NCBI GenBank assembly: GCA_012064385.1
Contig: QRDG01000626.1
Coordinates: 487,240-551,239, forward strand
Direction of reading: 5' to 3'
From: Puccinellia tenuiflora
Taxonomy: Eukaryota > Streptophyta > Magnoliopsida > Poales > Poaceae
Length of the DNA stretch: 64,000 nt
In this document: piece by piece, positions 1-11,889 of the stretch
Layout of the letters: each line of letters starts with the position of its first letter
Numbering within the stretch: position 1 is the stretch's first letter
The notes under the pieces: generated by a model
What the model was told of the DNA's origin: nothing
The model's input: the letters and a program-made list of their open reading frames with translations, nothing else
The model's database searches: none
Program-made: the position numbers and the translations under genes

Positions 1-1968
1 GATTCTGTCCCATTTTGTTTGATGCATTCTTTGAACTGTTAACTTGAATATTTTTTATCCAATTAAGTTTATAAGTAGGCATACAACATTATACACTCTC
101 TGGACATTAATATGAATTTTTGTCTAAGGATTATATGCAGCAAGTAATGCATTTATCTATCACTACTAATGTCACCCCACAAAAAAGAAATGGGAGAAAC
201 AGTGTTTTGAAGTTTTTTCACGAGGATTAGAGGAGATGCACCAAGAGCTATCCAAGGATGGTGAAGACCATAAGCTTGGGGATGTGAAGACAACCCCACT
301 GGACCAACACACTCTCGGTTTGCACACGTCTAACTTCTGTTTCTATCAATACACTTTATCGCATAAACTTGGAGCGTCTTTTGTTTGCTTGTTATTTTAG
401 TTTAATCTTTTGTTTTGAGACCACCACTATCATTTATATATGAGAGAGCTACTGGAAGTTTGGGTTCAATTAAGTTGGATGCTATAATAAGATTGGGAAA
501 GGGATGTTTGAGTTGATTTAAAAAAGATACATATAGTTGCATAATTCATGTGCTTTCTAATGAGTATTAATTTGCAAGTGTTTTATCAAGAGCTATCTCT
601 TATTCACGTTTTGATGCTGAATGTTACCTTACTTTGTTTAACATGGATTGGTTAGTTCTATGGACACTTGTGCATGCATTTAGACGGTTAACTTTCTCCC
701 TTTTGCTAGCCCAAAAATTCCAACAAGTAAAAACTTGTTTTCCAACACCTTCAACCAAAGTTTTTCCAGTGAGTCCACCATATCTACCTATTAGCTTTAT
801 GCTATTCCAAGTATGTTTATCATGCTACTTTGTGTTATCTATACCTCTGAATTAAAATGCTTATGTTATTGATTGTTATGGGAAAAGTTGGTTAAATAGC
901 TCTCACACCTTACTATTGCATTTAATAAACATGAACCATTGTGATTAAAATTATGAAGTTGTGAGATTGACAAGAGTCTTGGTTGGTAGTTAGCCCAAAT
1001 GTGCTGTCACATGGCAAGCTTTCAACATGCTCATAATTATCTTAAGTTGATATCATGTACTTTTGTTTATGGATGCCTATCATAGTGCCAAATAAATGTG
1101 GAAACTAAGTAAGTTTAAGTAGTTGTATAAATGGCTAGAGAGACACCTGGGCCGCTAATCTAAGCCATGTTGTCATGGTGGAAATTTACTTACATGCTAT
1201 TGTGAACCTTCGGTGATGCACATCATAATAAAAAGCTATATCAATAGTAAATAAAAAGGGTGTTGAGATTGTTCATTATGTTTGTTTGTCTTGTAATTTT
1301 GACATGGGCTTGTTCCATGTCCTCGGACAAGAGGTACCCAGTTGACCCTCTTGATGACGCTATTATACAATGACTTTTACTTGAACTTTCTTTGTATCCC
1401 AAGTTGAGTAACACCATGGTGTAGGTACTCGTATTCACGGGGCATGAGACTTTCAACCATTTCTTTGTCAAGCACACTACTCATATTTGCTTTCACTTTA
1501 AACTTTAATCATTCAAGATGTTATGATAAGGGGTAATGAGAGCTTGACACCAATACCACATTGCAAACATTAACTTAAGTAGAAGTATTTGGAAGTTAGA
1601 TGAAACTTGTTCAAGTTTTACCTCTACTCATATATATATGTATATATCTTTCCAAAGTGTCCACCTTTTATATTCAGTTTTATAAGAGTACTCTATGACC
1701 ATTATAGGATGTTTTTACTTTTCATTATGCATACATTTGGTCCATAGTACTTTTTTCTAAGTTACACTTTGTGAATTATCATTGAACATCCTTGCATTGA
1801 GTAATTGATATCACTTCATAATCTATCTTGCATATTGCTACTCCTTTAAAGAATGAATCATTTGACTTTATGTAGCAATAGTAATCATCTTTGATATCCA
1901 TTGATAGTCTTAAAATGCAAAGTCCATGTTGGTTTTATCACCTTTATACTCGAGGACGAGTATAGGTT

Positions 1969-1982
1969 AAGCTTGGGGATGT
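1969..1982 (+). promoter_or_regulatory. polypurine tract of family A copy 1
   Basis: The purine-rich AAGCTTGGGGATGT lies directly before the LTR start TGATGCATC, as expected for the plus-strand priming site of an LTR retrotransposon. The same motif, reverse complemented, abuts the left LTR of the second copy at 13621-13634. Confidence 0.8.
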
Positions 1983-3399
1983 TGATGCATCTAAAATGCA
2001 TACATGAACTTTGCATTGAATTACTTACATTTCAATCATATTTGCATCATATAAGGGTTATATCATTATTTTCTATTGATTTTTGGAATATTTCACAGTT
2101 TTCCTATTTTTCTGGAATTAACCCTGCACTGGCAGAAAACCTTATTTTCTATATTTTTGAGTTTCAGGGATCCAAATGACGTCCAAATGACCTGAAAATT
2201 TAAGGGGATCATTTTTTGGAAGGAAGAAGGCGTAGGAGCGAAGGAGGCGAAAAAGTGGAGGACCGAAGGACAAAAGGCATAGGTCCACGTGGCTAGATTC
2301 CTTGGCCGCATGGGACCCACCCTTTTGGCCCTCGTGGCTCCATTGCCGTCGATCTTTCTTCCCGAAGCTTCCTTTTGACCTAAAAATGACTATAAAAATA
2401 GTCCCTCGACGTTTTCCAGAGGGGAGCGCCGCCGAAACACAGAAACCACGAAACAAAGACCTGAAGCTGCAGATTGGAGGGGGAAAACTTCGGCGGGGCG
2501 CTGCCGGGGTGGTCTCCATCTCCCCCAACGACATCTCCACCGTCTCCATGATGAAGAGGGAGTAGTCTCCCTCGGGGCTGAGGGCTCATGCCGGTAGCTA
2601 TGTGGTTTATCTCTCTCTCCCATGGTGTGATCTTTATGTGATCATGAGCTTTGTAATCTAGTTGAATCCATATATGTTACTCTTCATTATCTTATGAATT
2701 ATGCTACTCAAGTGGTTTTATTAATGTAATTTCCGGAGTCACACCTTTGTCCCATGGTGTGAAGTTGATAGTGTGCGCACCGTGTGTGGCTCTTAGGCTA
2801 AAGATTACAGGAATACTTATCATGAGTTATTATTTGTGTTGGATATCTCTATGAAATTGTGGTGTTTGTCTAGTATTGGATATCTCTATGAAATTGTGGT
2901 GTTTGTCTAGTACTATTTAGGGGGCTCAAGTTGACAGTGTGGGGTTTCCTAGATGTGGAATGCGACTTTAAGGTGTGCTTTTATAGCCCTACGCAGTGGA
3001 TTGGTGTTCGTTATCCAACAAGAGAATAATTCAGAGTAGCATAATAAAGAGGAAATATTTATGTATTCAATTATATTATTATTGTTGAGAGTGTCCACTA
3101 GTGAAAGTATGATCCCTAGGGCTTATTTCCAAGCATTGAAACACCGTTTACACGTTTGTCTTGTCCTCTTGCATTGAAGAGGATTGGTACACTTTTACAT
3201 TCTTGTTTTGTTACATTAAAACTTCCATCCATTAAATCAACCATCTTGTTATTTAAACTTGTTTAGTGCATAATCAACTAAAACTTGTGACACTTTCGTT
3301 GTAGGGAATAGATAACTTTTCCTTCTTGCTCCTGCGGATCGATACCCTACTTCCACATTGAGAGCTGCTACACTGATCCCCTGCTCTTGGGGGTTATCA
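1983..3399 (+). repeat. LTR of family A copy 1
   Basis: The 1417-bp LTR begins TGATGCATCTAAAATGCAT and ends GGGGGTTATCA, giving TG...CA termini. It is preceded by a polypurine tract and followed by a tRNA-Asp-type primer site, so both borders are well placed. It carries the GC-rich promoter/leader stretch typical of these LTRs (about 2220-2580). It aligns in reverse complement with the LTRs at 11890-13620 and 18778-20272. Confidence 0.9.
2841..2912 (+). repeat. 37-bp tandem duplication inside the LTR
   Basis: A 37-bp unit starting GGATATCTCTATGAAATTG occurs at 2841 and again at 2878, almost perfectly repeated. The other two family A LTRs do not show it, so it is specific to this copy. Confidence 0.85.
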
Positions 3400-3409
3400 A
3401 GTACTTTTC

Positions 3410-3427
3410 TGGCGCCGTTGCTGGGGA
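3410..3427 (+). promoter_or_regulatory. primer binding site, tRNA-Asp type
   Basis: TGGCGCCGTTGCTGGGGA lies 10 bases after the LTR end. It is the family A/C primer site (compare 22509-22526 and, on the minus strand, 18740-18757) and fits the tRNA-Asp site known for the Athila lineage. The short leader after it also matches the start of the 11890-20272 element until about 3460. Confidence 0.85.
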
Positions 3428-3468
3428 GCGTAGCGCTTAAGTTATTATTATTGTGTGCACAAGACTTT

Positions 3469-3765
3469 GAATACATCCTCGTCTCCGCGTGCCTCGGTTA
3501 TTTCTATACCCGAGCTATTTACTTATGCAAGTTACATTGTGATAGCCTTAGTGCTTGAAGTTTTATATCTTGCTATCACGTTGTTACTTGCCTTGCTTAG
3601 CATAAGTTGTTGGTGCACATAGGTGAACCTAGTATTTTAGGTTGTTGGCTTGTTAATTTAAACACCTAGTTTTATTCCGCAATTATTAAGCCTTAAACCG
3701 GAAAAGTTTTAATCGCCTATTCACCCCCCCCTCTAGGCGACATCTCGGCATCGTTTGTTCCTTCA
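3469..3765 (+). mobile_element. truncated SIRE/Maximus-like LTR, 3' end
   Basis: From GAATACATCCTCGTC onward this is the reverse complement of the first ~300 bases of the solo LTR at 5263-7640, ending in TTGTTCCTTCA. It includes the C-run followed by TCTAGGCG that marks the end of this LTR family (8 Cs here). It lies on the + strand, unlike the other SIRE-like copies here. Its 5' part is missing and replaced by the family A fragment, so a deletion or recombination joined the two. Confidence 0.8.
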
Positions 3766-3972
3766 GATATGTGCTTTGGAACTGAATGAAGATATTGTTT
3801 TTGTGGACTAACCCCTTAATGAAGTTTCTATAAGTTTTGCGTGAAGGAAGTTTTCAAGTATCCAAGTGCGAGGTTATGAAGGAAGATTGAGAAGGAACAA
3901 AAGCCTAAGCTTGGGGAGGCTCCCCATGGACCCTCCTCTGAAATATTCAAGAAGTTACAAGCGTCTAAGCTT

Positions 3973-3993
3973 GGGGATGCCCAAGGCATCCCC
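3973..3993. repeat. perfect 9-bp-stem hairpin in the Athila 3' region
   Basis: GGGGATGCC and GGCATCCCC are separated by CAA, giving a perfect 9-bp stem with a 3-base loop. It follows AAGCTTG and lies about 1.8 kb before the LTR once the solo LTR is removed. I recall the same palindrome in related Athila elements of wheat relatives, but could not check that here. Confidence 0.7.
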
Positions 3994-6271
3994 TTCTTCA
4001 TCAACAATCATCGGTTTTTCTCATGGTACTATATTTTTATTCCTTTACACATTATGTGCTGTTCTTGGAGCGTCGGTTGGTTTTTACTTTCAGTTTGTTT
4101 GTGTTAGTTTTCTGGTCCTTGCAATAATTCGGATCCATGCATGCTTGTTTAGGAGAGAGACACGCTCCGCTTTTTCATTATACACTCCTGTGCTTCACTT
4201 ATATGTGTTGAGTGTTTAGCCTTTGTTATTTATGCTTTTAGCTCTTGTTTTCAAGCATCTCTTGTTTAGAGCTGTTAGCTTTTGTAGTTAGGAAGTTTTG
4301 CTCATGTTGCTTCACCCTTTTTGTTTTGTTTCAAATAAGTTTATTAGTGTTTGGTTAAGTGGAAATTATCGTGTAGGAAGTATAAAAAGTGCTGCTTAAT
4401 CTTGTAGACCATTGTCTTGAATCTTTGATACTTGGCAATTGTTTAGAGATATGAAGTAGATTAATGCTTAAACTTGTGGATCATCTAGTAAGAATAGATT
4501 AGTAAAGAATTACCGTAAGGCTTTAAAATTGTGGTGCTTGTCCTGCTTGGTAGTTCTCAAAGTCTAGATATTCTTTTGCAAAGAGTTGGTTTGGCTAACA
4601 AGGTAGACGGTGTGAAGTCTAGTGGTTATGCATGATGTATATATGTAGTCATTCATTGAACCAAGTTGATGTTATGTGTTTGCTTGATATCCTGCTAAGC
4701 CCAAAAATTCCGTACTGAGAGGGAATACTTCTCGTGCATCCAACTCCCTGAGCCAAAAATCTTTGCCATTTGTGTCCACCATACCTACCTACATGTGGTA
4801 TTTCCCTGCCAGTCCAAGTAAAATTTTCATGTGCGATCTTTAAAATATTCAAAATTCTCCTTTTTGTTCCCATGTTTTTAAGCTCATGAGGGAGCAGTAA
4901 GAAGTTGGTTATAACTTGTGGCAAGCAAGGTCATTTCCCCCTTTCACCCGGTGTTGATGGTTCACGTCCTCACTTGAATTAACCCGAGAGCAGCTTAAGA
5001 AAAATATAAATATAACTCACCATTCTCCTCCGCAGAATGAAAATCTGAGAAATCAGCTCAAACATTGGTTAGTGGTGAAACAAAGGAGAAAGAGGAATGT
5101 ACTCGTTCCTCTAAAACCAGCCGCTCTCACAAGTCTAAAAGCCTTGCTTGTTATGGGGGACTAGCTAGTTTCTTTAGTGTGAAGTCGTTGATGAAAGCAT
5201 GCATGTCTCAAAACTGTTTTACTTCTATCAAAAATAAAAAAATAAAAAAGCTCTAGCACATGTGAAAGAACAAGCTATGCCCGGATGTCGCCTAGAGGGG
5301 GGGGGGGTGAATAGGCGATTAACACTTTTTCTAATTAGGGGCTTGATAATTGCGGAATAAAACTATGTGTTTAAATTAACAAGCCAACAACCTAAAATAC
5401 TAGGTTTACCTAATGTGCACCAACAACTTATGCTAAGCAAGGCAAGCAACAAGGTGATAGCAAGATAAATAACTTCAAGCTCGAAGGCTATCACAATGTA
5501 AATTGCATAAGTAAAAGCTCGGGTATAGAAATAACCGAGGCACGCGAAGACGAGGATGTATTCCTGAGTTCCTCCTTGTTAAGGGAGTACGTCTCGTTGG
5601 AGGGGTGTGAGCTCGCCACAAGAGGCCTACTCAAGATGCCACAAAGGCCTCACCCTATTCTCCGATGAACCTCACCCAAGGGATTGGTTCACCTTCCACT
5701 ATCGGAATCCTTCGAGGCGGATTCCAGAGCCCTTTACAACTTCTCTTGGGGCACACACCCACAACTCAATTGGGGGCTCCCAAATTCGTGCCGAAGCTTC
5801 ACAACTCGAACACTTCGCGGCACCTCCACACCGTCTAGGGTACACAATGCACCCAGGAGGCACAAAGCTCTTGGGAACACAATGCACCCAAGAGTAACAA
5901 GCTTCTCAACGTCGATCTTCACGTATCACCGTAGGGAGAGCAACCCGATGCAACAAATGCAAGAGGCAAGAACACACAAAGTGGTCAAGTCCTTCACTCT
6001 CAAATTCCAACCAAGCAACAAATGCTTTGGGGGGAATAAAAGAGGAAGAACAAAGGGGATGAACACAAAGCAACCCCAAAATCTAGATCCACTAGTTCCC
6101 CTCACTTAGAGGAGATTTTGATTGGTGGAGATGTAGATCTAGATCTCCTCTCTTGAATCCCTAAATTTGGGCAAGAATCATTGGAGAGATTGAGAGGAAT
6201 CAAAGATTTGGAGGTCAACAATGGAGGAGTGAGAGAAGCTCCAAAACTTAGGAACCATTGGGGAAGAAGAC

Positions 6272-6282
6272 CCCTTAAATAG
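6272..6282 (-). promoter_or_regulatory. TATA-like box of the solo LTR
   Basis: On the minus strand CTATTTAAGGG lies at the same LTR position as TATAAAAAG in the LTR at 42863-45223 and CTATAAAAGG in that at 60400-62684. The palindrome cluster starts about 45 bases upstream of it. Confidence 0.6.
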
Positions 6283-6327
6283 GTCCCCACCAAATCCAAT
6301 CGTTGGGGGCAGTTTTTCCTGCGCGGG

Positions 6328-6485
6328 CCGGAATTTCCGGCACTTACCCCGGAATTTCCGGACCCCCCGGAGCGACCCGGACGCCCTGGGAACTCTCTGG
6401 ACATGGTCCGGATATTTGGGCCGGAAATTTGGGCCGGATATTTCCGGGGGGCCGGAAATTCCGGCCTAAGGACCGGAACTTCCGG
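6328..6485. repeat. cluster of five CCGG-flanked palindromes (CCGGAA.TTCCGG type)
   Basis: Five near-perfect palindromes stand at 6328-6340 (CCGGAATTTCCGG), 6349-6361 (same), 6434-6447 (CCGGATATTTCCGG), 6452-6464 (CCGGAAATTCCGG) and 6473-6485 (CCGGAACTTCCGG), with half-sites between. They lie just upstream of the TATA-like box of this LTR. Confidence 0.9.
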
Positions 6486-8152
6486 CCCAGTGAAAAACTG
6501 CACAAAGAGTAAAACGAAAACGGGCATATCTTTTGCATCCGGACTCCATTTTCGATGATCTTGGGCTCGTTAGAATCGTAGCAACGAGCTCTACAAGAAT
6601 ATACAGAGAAACATCATAGTCCAACAAGGGAGGATAAAAACAAATGGAGAAAGGTAAAACCTCTCTATAAAAGGCGAACCGATAAACCTCCAAAACCAAA
6701 AACCAACAAGTTTTTCATCAAGACTTCGTTTTCTATGATCTTGGGCTCGTTGGACTCGCAACGAAAAGCTCTACAAGATCATGCAGAGAAACATCATTGT
6801 CCATCATGATATTATAAAAGCAAATGGGAAAAGGTAAAAGCTTCTTTTCGCAAACCGAAAAAGCCGAATCTTTTGCAAATGAAGTCCGAATGAAATAAAA
6901 CCAATTTTGTTGGAAAGAGGACGGCAAATGCTACCTTTGAAAAAGGCAAACAAGCAAAGGATATTTTGCAAAGAAATGGAAGAGATAAATCTTCCGCACG
7001 GATGAACCGGTAAAATCTCCAATACCGAAACCGCAATAGAAGATGCATATGAAAATCGTTTTCGGTGAACTTAGCTTTGTCATGACAAGCACGACAAGCA
7101 CCAAGACCACACCATGATAAGAGACAAATAAGAATCAATAAAGATGATTGCATGGATGCAAAGGTTTGTGCTCTCTATGATGATACGATCACGATATTCG
7201 GTCGAGAGCCCCTCTTGATAGTACGGTTATCTATCCTATAATCCGGTCTCTCACTAAACAACATGAGACCGGTAAAATAGAAACCCTATCAAGATCATAC
7301 CTTTGCCTTGCGCATTAATCCACTTGAGGTCGATGAAGATGATCTTCATCTCCTCAAGATGCACCACCTTCCTCGATTGCACTTCGGTGAAGATTCACAT
7401 GACGCTCCCCCATACACCAAGATGGGAGACGCACTCTTCGGCATAACTTCACTTGGCCTTGATCAACCCGCACAAAGCCTTGATCAACACAAATTTTTCT
7501 TCCCTTAGCTTTGACTCCAACAAATGGATATCAAGCAACTCAAATGGACACACCTATGAATATAGCTCAATGCAAACATTAGTTCATAGAGATTGTCATT
7601 AATTACCAAAACCATGCATGGGAGCAACCATGCACTTTCAACATGACTAATCCCTGCTTCCCTCTGCGAAGGGCCTTTCTTTTACTTTTATGTTGAGTTA
7701 GTCTTCCTCTTCCTTCTAAACTCCTCAAGCAATCAGTTGGTATCAACTTTGGTTCATGTTTTACTTCATGTTATCTTTGTGTCTAACTGTGAAAACTTTG
7801 TATTGACTTTATCTTGAGATAAACAAGTTGCAAGTTGAAGCTTTTGCTGAAAACTTAAATCTTCCTTTGTGTTCGCCAAACTCCTTTGTTGAATCAATAT
7901 TGCTTTGTGAGTTATCAATCATTGTCAAGTGTTATGCTTTTAAATCTTGAAAGTGTTCTTTTCTAAGTTACTTCTTGCTTAGATGTTTTACCTGGTTAAT
8001 CATTGTTTGTTTCATTCAATGAACCTTTGTTTTGGATCATTGCATTCAGTTCATATGCTTTACATGATTAGTTGATCATGATTGTGATCGGTAGCATGTC
8101 ACTTCAAAAATTATTTTGTTATCACTTACCTACTCGAGGATGAGCAGGAGTT

Positions 8153-8166
8153 AAGATTGGGGATGT
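8153..8166 (+). promoter_or_regulatory. polypurine tract of family B
   Basis: AAGATTGGGGATGT immediately precedes the LTR start TGATACGTCTCC. It follows CTACTCGAGGATGAGCAGG, the usual lead-in of these Athila-like elements. Confidence 0.7.
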
Positions 8167-8409
8167 TGATACGTCTCCGATGTATCTATAATTTTTTATG
8201 TTCCATGCTTGATTATATATCAGTGCCACATGTTTTTACAATGTTTTTATATCATTTTGGCATGATTTATGGAGCTAACCTATTAACAAGATGCCTAGTG
8301 CTAGTTCCTGTTTTCTGCTGTCTTTTTGTTTCAGAAAAGTTGTTCTGGGAAGTTTCCCGGATTGCTCTCATAATTTATTGGAATTATTTCCAATATGAAA
8401 CGAAGACGG
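8167..8409 (+). repeat. 5' end of a family B LTR (truncated)
   Basis: The LTR starts TGATACGTCTCCGATGTATC and is recognisable as an Athila-like LTR by this start and by its position after the polypurine tract. Only 243 bases remain before the Angela-like LTR begins at 8410. The rest of the LTR is not found in the window. Confidence 0.75.
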
Positions 8410-10279
8410 TGAAGGGGTCGTTGCATAGAAAACAAAAATTTTCCTACGTAAAAAGCAGAAGAAACCCCAAGGATCTAGATCTATTAGATGAAGGTAGCGA
8501 AGATGAGATCCAATCTCTTACCCTCGAAGAACGTTCAAAGCGTTTTGTCGATGCAGGGGTTGGTCTGTCGATCCCCGCAACTAGACGCATCTAGTCGCGA
8601 TGAGATGTATTATCCACACGATCCAATCTGATGGAGCACCGCACGAGCAGTGCCTCCGCGGTATCCACACGTATGGCTCGATGTAGATGTCCTCTCCTTG
8701 ATCCCGCAAGCGAGGAGGACGTGGCTAGATAGATCTCGGCACCACGACGGTTGTGGTGGCGTTGATGGTGTAGAGCTCCGTCCGACATGGCTTTGCCAAG
8801 CCATGTGAGAGGGAGAGGGAGAGGAGGATGTGCAGCAGCCCTACGGCTAGGGGTGGTGCAGCAAGGGAGGAGGTGTAGTTCGCGGCAGCCCTCCGTGAGG
8901 GGTGGCGAAGAGGTGGAGGTGGAGCAGCAGGGAGGGGCGGCGGCTAGGGCAACCAGTGCCTCTCCCTTGGCCGCACCCCACCTTAAATAGGTGGAGGCCA
9001 AGGGGAGGGGTGCGCCGGCCCTAGGGTGCCTTGCCCCCCAAGGCTCCTCCCTTTCCTTAAAGGGGGATGCGGCCAAGGGGGAGGCTTGGCCCCCAAGCCA
9101 ACTACAATTAGGGTTCGGCCCCCTTCCCTTTCCTTTGGCCGGCTGGGCCATGTGGGCTGGTGCAGCCAGCCCATTAAGGTTGCTGCACCACCCATTGGTC
9201 CACGTGGGCCCCATACTCCTATGGGCCCCACTTCTAGACTCCTCTAGAACCTTCTAGAATATTCCGGTACTCTACCAGAAAATTCCCGGACTTTCCTATA
9301 TCCCCGGAAACCACTTTCCTTATATGAATCTTATTCTCCGGACTCCTCCGGAACTCCTCGTGACATCCGGGATCCCATCCGAGACTCCGAATCACCATTC
9401 GTTCATACCATCAAAACATCTCATCGCTAACCCTAGCTACATCGAAGCGTTAAGTGTGTGACCCTACGGGTTCGAGAACATGCAGACATGCGGGACCGGG
9501 ATGCCCATATTGACTCCTACATATTCAACGAAGTTCCTTATCGATTGAACCACGATGCCAGAGATTCTTAATCTCGTATACGACTCCCTTTGTCTCACCG
9601 ATATTTAATTTGCCCGAGATTTGATCGTCGATATCTCCATATCTAGTTCTATCTCGTTACCTGGCAAATTCTCTTTACTCGTCCATAATATAGGATCTCC
9701 GTGATTAACACTTAATCACATGGTTGCAACCTTTTCTGATGCTATATTACCGAGAGGGCCCAGAGATATCTTTTCCATCACAAGGAAGGACAAATCCCAA
9801 TCTTGATTCATGTCACCCAACAAATACCATCGGAGATACCTAAAAGCCACCTTTATAATCACCCAGTTATGAAGTGACGTTTGATGTCCACAAAGTATTC
9901 CTCCGGTAAACGGGAGTGACATAATCTCATGGTCTAAGGAAACTATACTTGGCATACTAAAAGCGTTGGCAATGAAACTGTGTGACACGATCAATTGCAA
10001 CTCTTTATTATTTGGGTCTTGTCCATCACATCATTACTCCTAATGATATGACTCCGTTATCAAGTGACTATAACAAGTCCATGGTTAGGTAACTCTAACC
10101 ATCTCTTGACTAACGAACTAGTCCGATAGAGGCTCACTAGGGACATCTGATTGTTTATATTCCACACATGTATTATGTTTCCGGTTAATACAATTATAGC
10201 ATGGAGAATAAACAATTATCATAAACATGAATATGCTAATAAACCATTTTATTATTGCCTCTAGGGCATATTCCCAACA
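8410..10279 (-). repeat. 3' LTR of Angela-like copy 1
   Basis: On the minus strand the 1870-bp LTR begins TGTTGGGAATATGCCCTAG and ends AACGACCCCTTCA. The start is close to the remembered BARE-1/Angela LTR start. A TTTAAGG box at about 8981-8989 is a likely promoter. Open frames on both strands in its GC-rich part (8600-9250) are judged to be chance frames. Confidence 0.9.
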
Positions 10280-10290
10280 GTCTCCCACTT
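10280..10290 (-). promoter_or_regulatory. polypurine tract of Angela-like copy 1
   Basis: On the minus strand AAGTGGGAGAC directly precedes the LTR start. The same sequence abuts the 3' LTR of copy 2 at 51632. Confidence 0.85.
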
Positions 10291-11418
10291 GCACTAGAGT
10301 CAATAATCTAGTTTACATTTTCTCGATCCAACACCCATGGATTCTCAGTGCTGATCATGTTTGCTCGTGGAAGAGGTTTTGTCCGTGTTCTGTGCTATAC
10401 AGTTCTTTATGTTCTTTGCAAAACATTAACGTCACCTAATTTGACATTACTTTATCATCACATGATAAACCTATTATCATCACATGATAATTCTTAATAT
10501 AATATATTTGGTTAAGAGTGAGACTTTCGTTTCCCTTTTATGCCTACATGACGTATGATCAGTCAAAAGGACTTTCACATAGCATGTGCACCCGGAACTC
10601 ACTCAATCTTGAAACAAAATTTCTCAAACCAAAATATTATATCTTTTAATCCTTGAATTAATCATATACTCCTATATGTTGTAGACTCAATAAATCGACA
10701 GTGCTATCCAAGTCACTTCGATATTTTCGATCATGCTTTCGCTGCGCTTCTGCCTTTATGAGATTTCTAATCTAATTTGGCATTACGACTTCATTCAAGT
10801 CCACCAATTTTTAGAAACAATCATCTCATCTCCATGTTGAAATGACTCCTCATTTCTAACATGTTCTTATAACCAAGAACTTGGGTCACATATCGTCAAA
10901 TACAAACACATGGTTCTTATATGTTTAGACCTATGAACAATTCATAGTGAATTCTAACATATCCTCCAACCATCATTTTTGTACTGAGTTATCAACTCAA
11001 TGTTTCACCTATTTCTCACAAGCAAAATGAACCTTTCTTCACTTGTTCATTTTGAACTCCTTCAAAATCTTACTTAGGTAAAACATCCTGACATAATGTT
11101 ATCAAACATATCTATCCTCCATAGATACATCCATCTCCATGGATATTTGACGTTCAAATTAACTTCACAAGTTATGCGTTTGGTTCCTGAAATATTTACA
11201 ACATTTATGAAATCTCCATTTCACACAAACAAGATGTTGTAAACTCCCACTCAAATATACACCATACACATATTAAATTGTGAAACCACTTTGGCTCCCA
11301 CTCAGAAATATGTTATCTATATTTGACCATGATTAACTAGCCCCCACTCAAACATATGTCACCACATATTTTGATCATGAAAAATAGTTTCTGCTCTAAC
11401 TTAACATATGTCGCCACA

Positions 11419-11810
11419 CTTGTACTCCAGAAATGAGTCCCAGTGAGCCCGCTGCCTCTCTAGTGTGCCAGTGAAATCTGGAGCTTTCTTGTCTTTGACA
11501 TACGTATGGTATAATCTGTTCTTGTACTTATTGAATTGTTCAGCCATCTTCTTAAGAGCGAAACGCTTGACTGCGTCCCTCATGGCTTTTGTCTTTGCTT
11601 CATCATCATCAAAGACCGGTAGGGTGAAATGTGCAATGAACTTCTCCCAATGCATCTTCTTCGATCTGAACGCTGATCGGGACGTTGTCCCTAACAACAA
11701 CTCTACATTGATGCACAAACTTATTTGCGTTCGTCTCAGGAAGCAATAGTTTGCCCTCTGGAGAAACGAGCTCGAGTCGGAGATGCGTATCTTTGTCCAA
11801 CCTTTTGGCA
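11419..11810 (-). pseudogene. CACTA (En/Spm) TNPA-type transposase gene fragment
   Basis: The minus strand encodes a basic, lysine-rich segment with KRFALKKMAEQFNKYKNRLY and a conserved WDSFLEYK near its end. This resembles the plant Ptta/En/Spm 'transposase 24' family found in CACTA elements. The upstream half (DTHLRLELVSPEGKLLLPE) lies in a different frame, so there is a frameshift near 11665-11680. Both ends are cut by other elements: Angela-like sequence at 11418 and Athila-like sequence at 11811. The family call is from memory of the motif pattern; other CACTA-borne ORFs are possible. Confidence 0.6.
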
Positions 11811-11889
11811 TGGTGAAACAAACGAGAAAGAGGAATGTACTCGTTCCTCTAAAACCAGCCGCTTTCACAAGTCTAAAAGCCTTGCTTGT
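11811..11889 (+). mobile_element. Athila-like family C fragment, left of the nested insertion
   Basis: These 79 bases match 29132-29210 of the family C element and continue after the insertion at 20273. The last five bases, CTTGT, are the target duplication of the inserted family A element. Confidence 0.85.

Larger units (their letters stand above)
1..3468 (+). mobile_element. Athila-like LTR retrotransposon, family A, copy 1 (3' part, truncated both sides)
   Basis: Positions 1-1982 are the 3' noncoding part of the internal region, followed by a complete LTR (1983-3399) and then a primer binding site with about 60 bases of 5' internal sequence. The internal part matches, in reverse complement, the left half of the complete family A element at 11890-20272: for example 169-300 matches the region near 16610-16740. 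No long ORF exists in it. An LTR with internal sequence on both sides is not a simple element; it suggests a tandem array or recombination product. The left end lies outside the window. The right end is cut near 3468, where a SIRE-like LTR fragment begins. Confidence 0.85.
5263..7640 (-). mobile_element. solo LTR of a SIRE/Maximus-like copia element
   Basis: A complete 2378-bp LTR in reverse orientation; on the minus strand it begins TGAAAGTGCATGG and ends GTTCTTTCA. It is flanked by the perfect 5-bp target duplication ACATG (5258-5262 and 7641-7645). No internal sequence remains, so it is a solo LTR made by LTR-LTR recombination. The unoccupied target can be seen twice in the window: AGCTCTAGCACATGACTAAT is continuous near 20370 and near 29303. 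It aligns with the SIRE-like LTRs at 42863-45223 and 60400-62684. Confidence 0.93.
3766..8409 (+). mobile_element. Athila-like LTR retrotransposon, family B (3' noncoding region and LTR start)
   Basis: 3766-8166 is the long AT-rich 3' noncoding part typical of Athila-lineage elements, with no convincing ORF. It contains a stretch around 4700-5260 that closely matches 28770-29310 of the family C element. A polypurine tract and the first 243 bases of an LTR follow. A solo SIRE-like LTR interrupts it at 5263-7640. The left border abuts a SIRE-like LTR end at 3765. The right border is cut at 8409 by an Angela-like LTR. Confidence 0.8.
8410..11418 (-). mobile_element. Angela/BARE-like copia element, copy 1 (3' LTR plus internal 3' part)
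   Basis: A minus-strand element whose 3' LTR is complete (8410-10279), followed on the + map by a polypurine tract and 1.1 kb of the internal region nearest the 3' LTR (10280-11418). This internal part runs parallel to 51632-52807 of the second copy, including short lines such as CTCCCACTCA that recur. It stops near 11418, where a CACTA fragment starts, so the 5' half, the primer site and the other LTR are gone. No ORF is supported in the retained internal part. Confidence 0.88.

Noticed and set aside
3866..4219. 117-codon + strand frame in the family B 3' region
   Set aside because: It spans the conserved noncoding hairpin region and has no domain. Related noncoding regions in families A and C have no such frame.
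6102..6527. 141-codon minus-strand frame in the solo SIRE-like LTR
   Set aside because: It crosses the palindrome cluster and TATA region; the other SIRE-like LTRs do not keep it.
8591..9214. 207-codon minus-strand frame in an Angela-like LTR
   Set aside because: GC-rich promoter/leader part of an LTR; the same region in the other Angela-like LTRs does not keep the frame, and no domain is recognisable.
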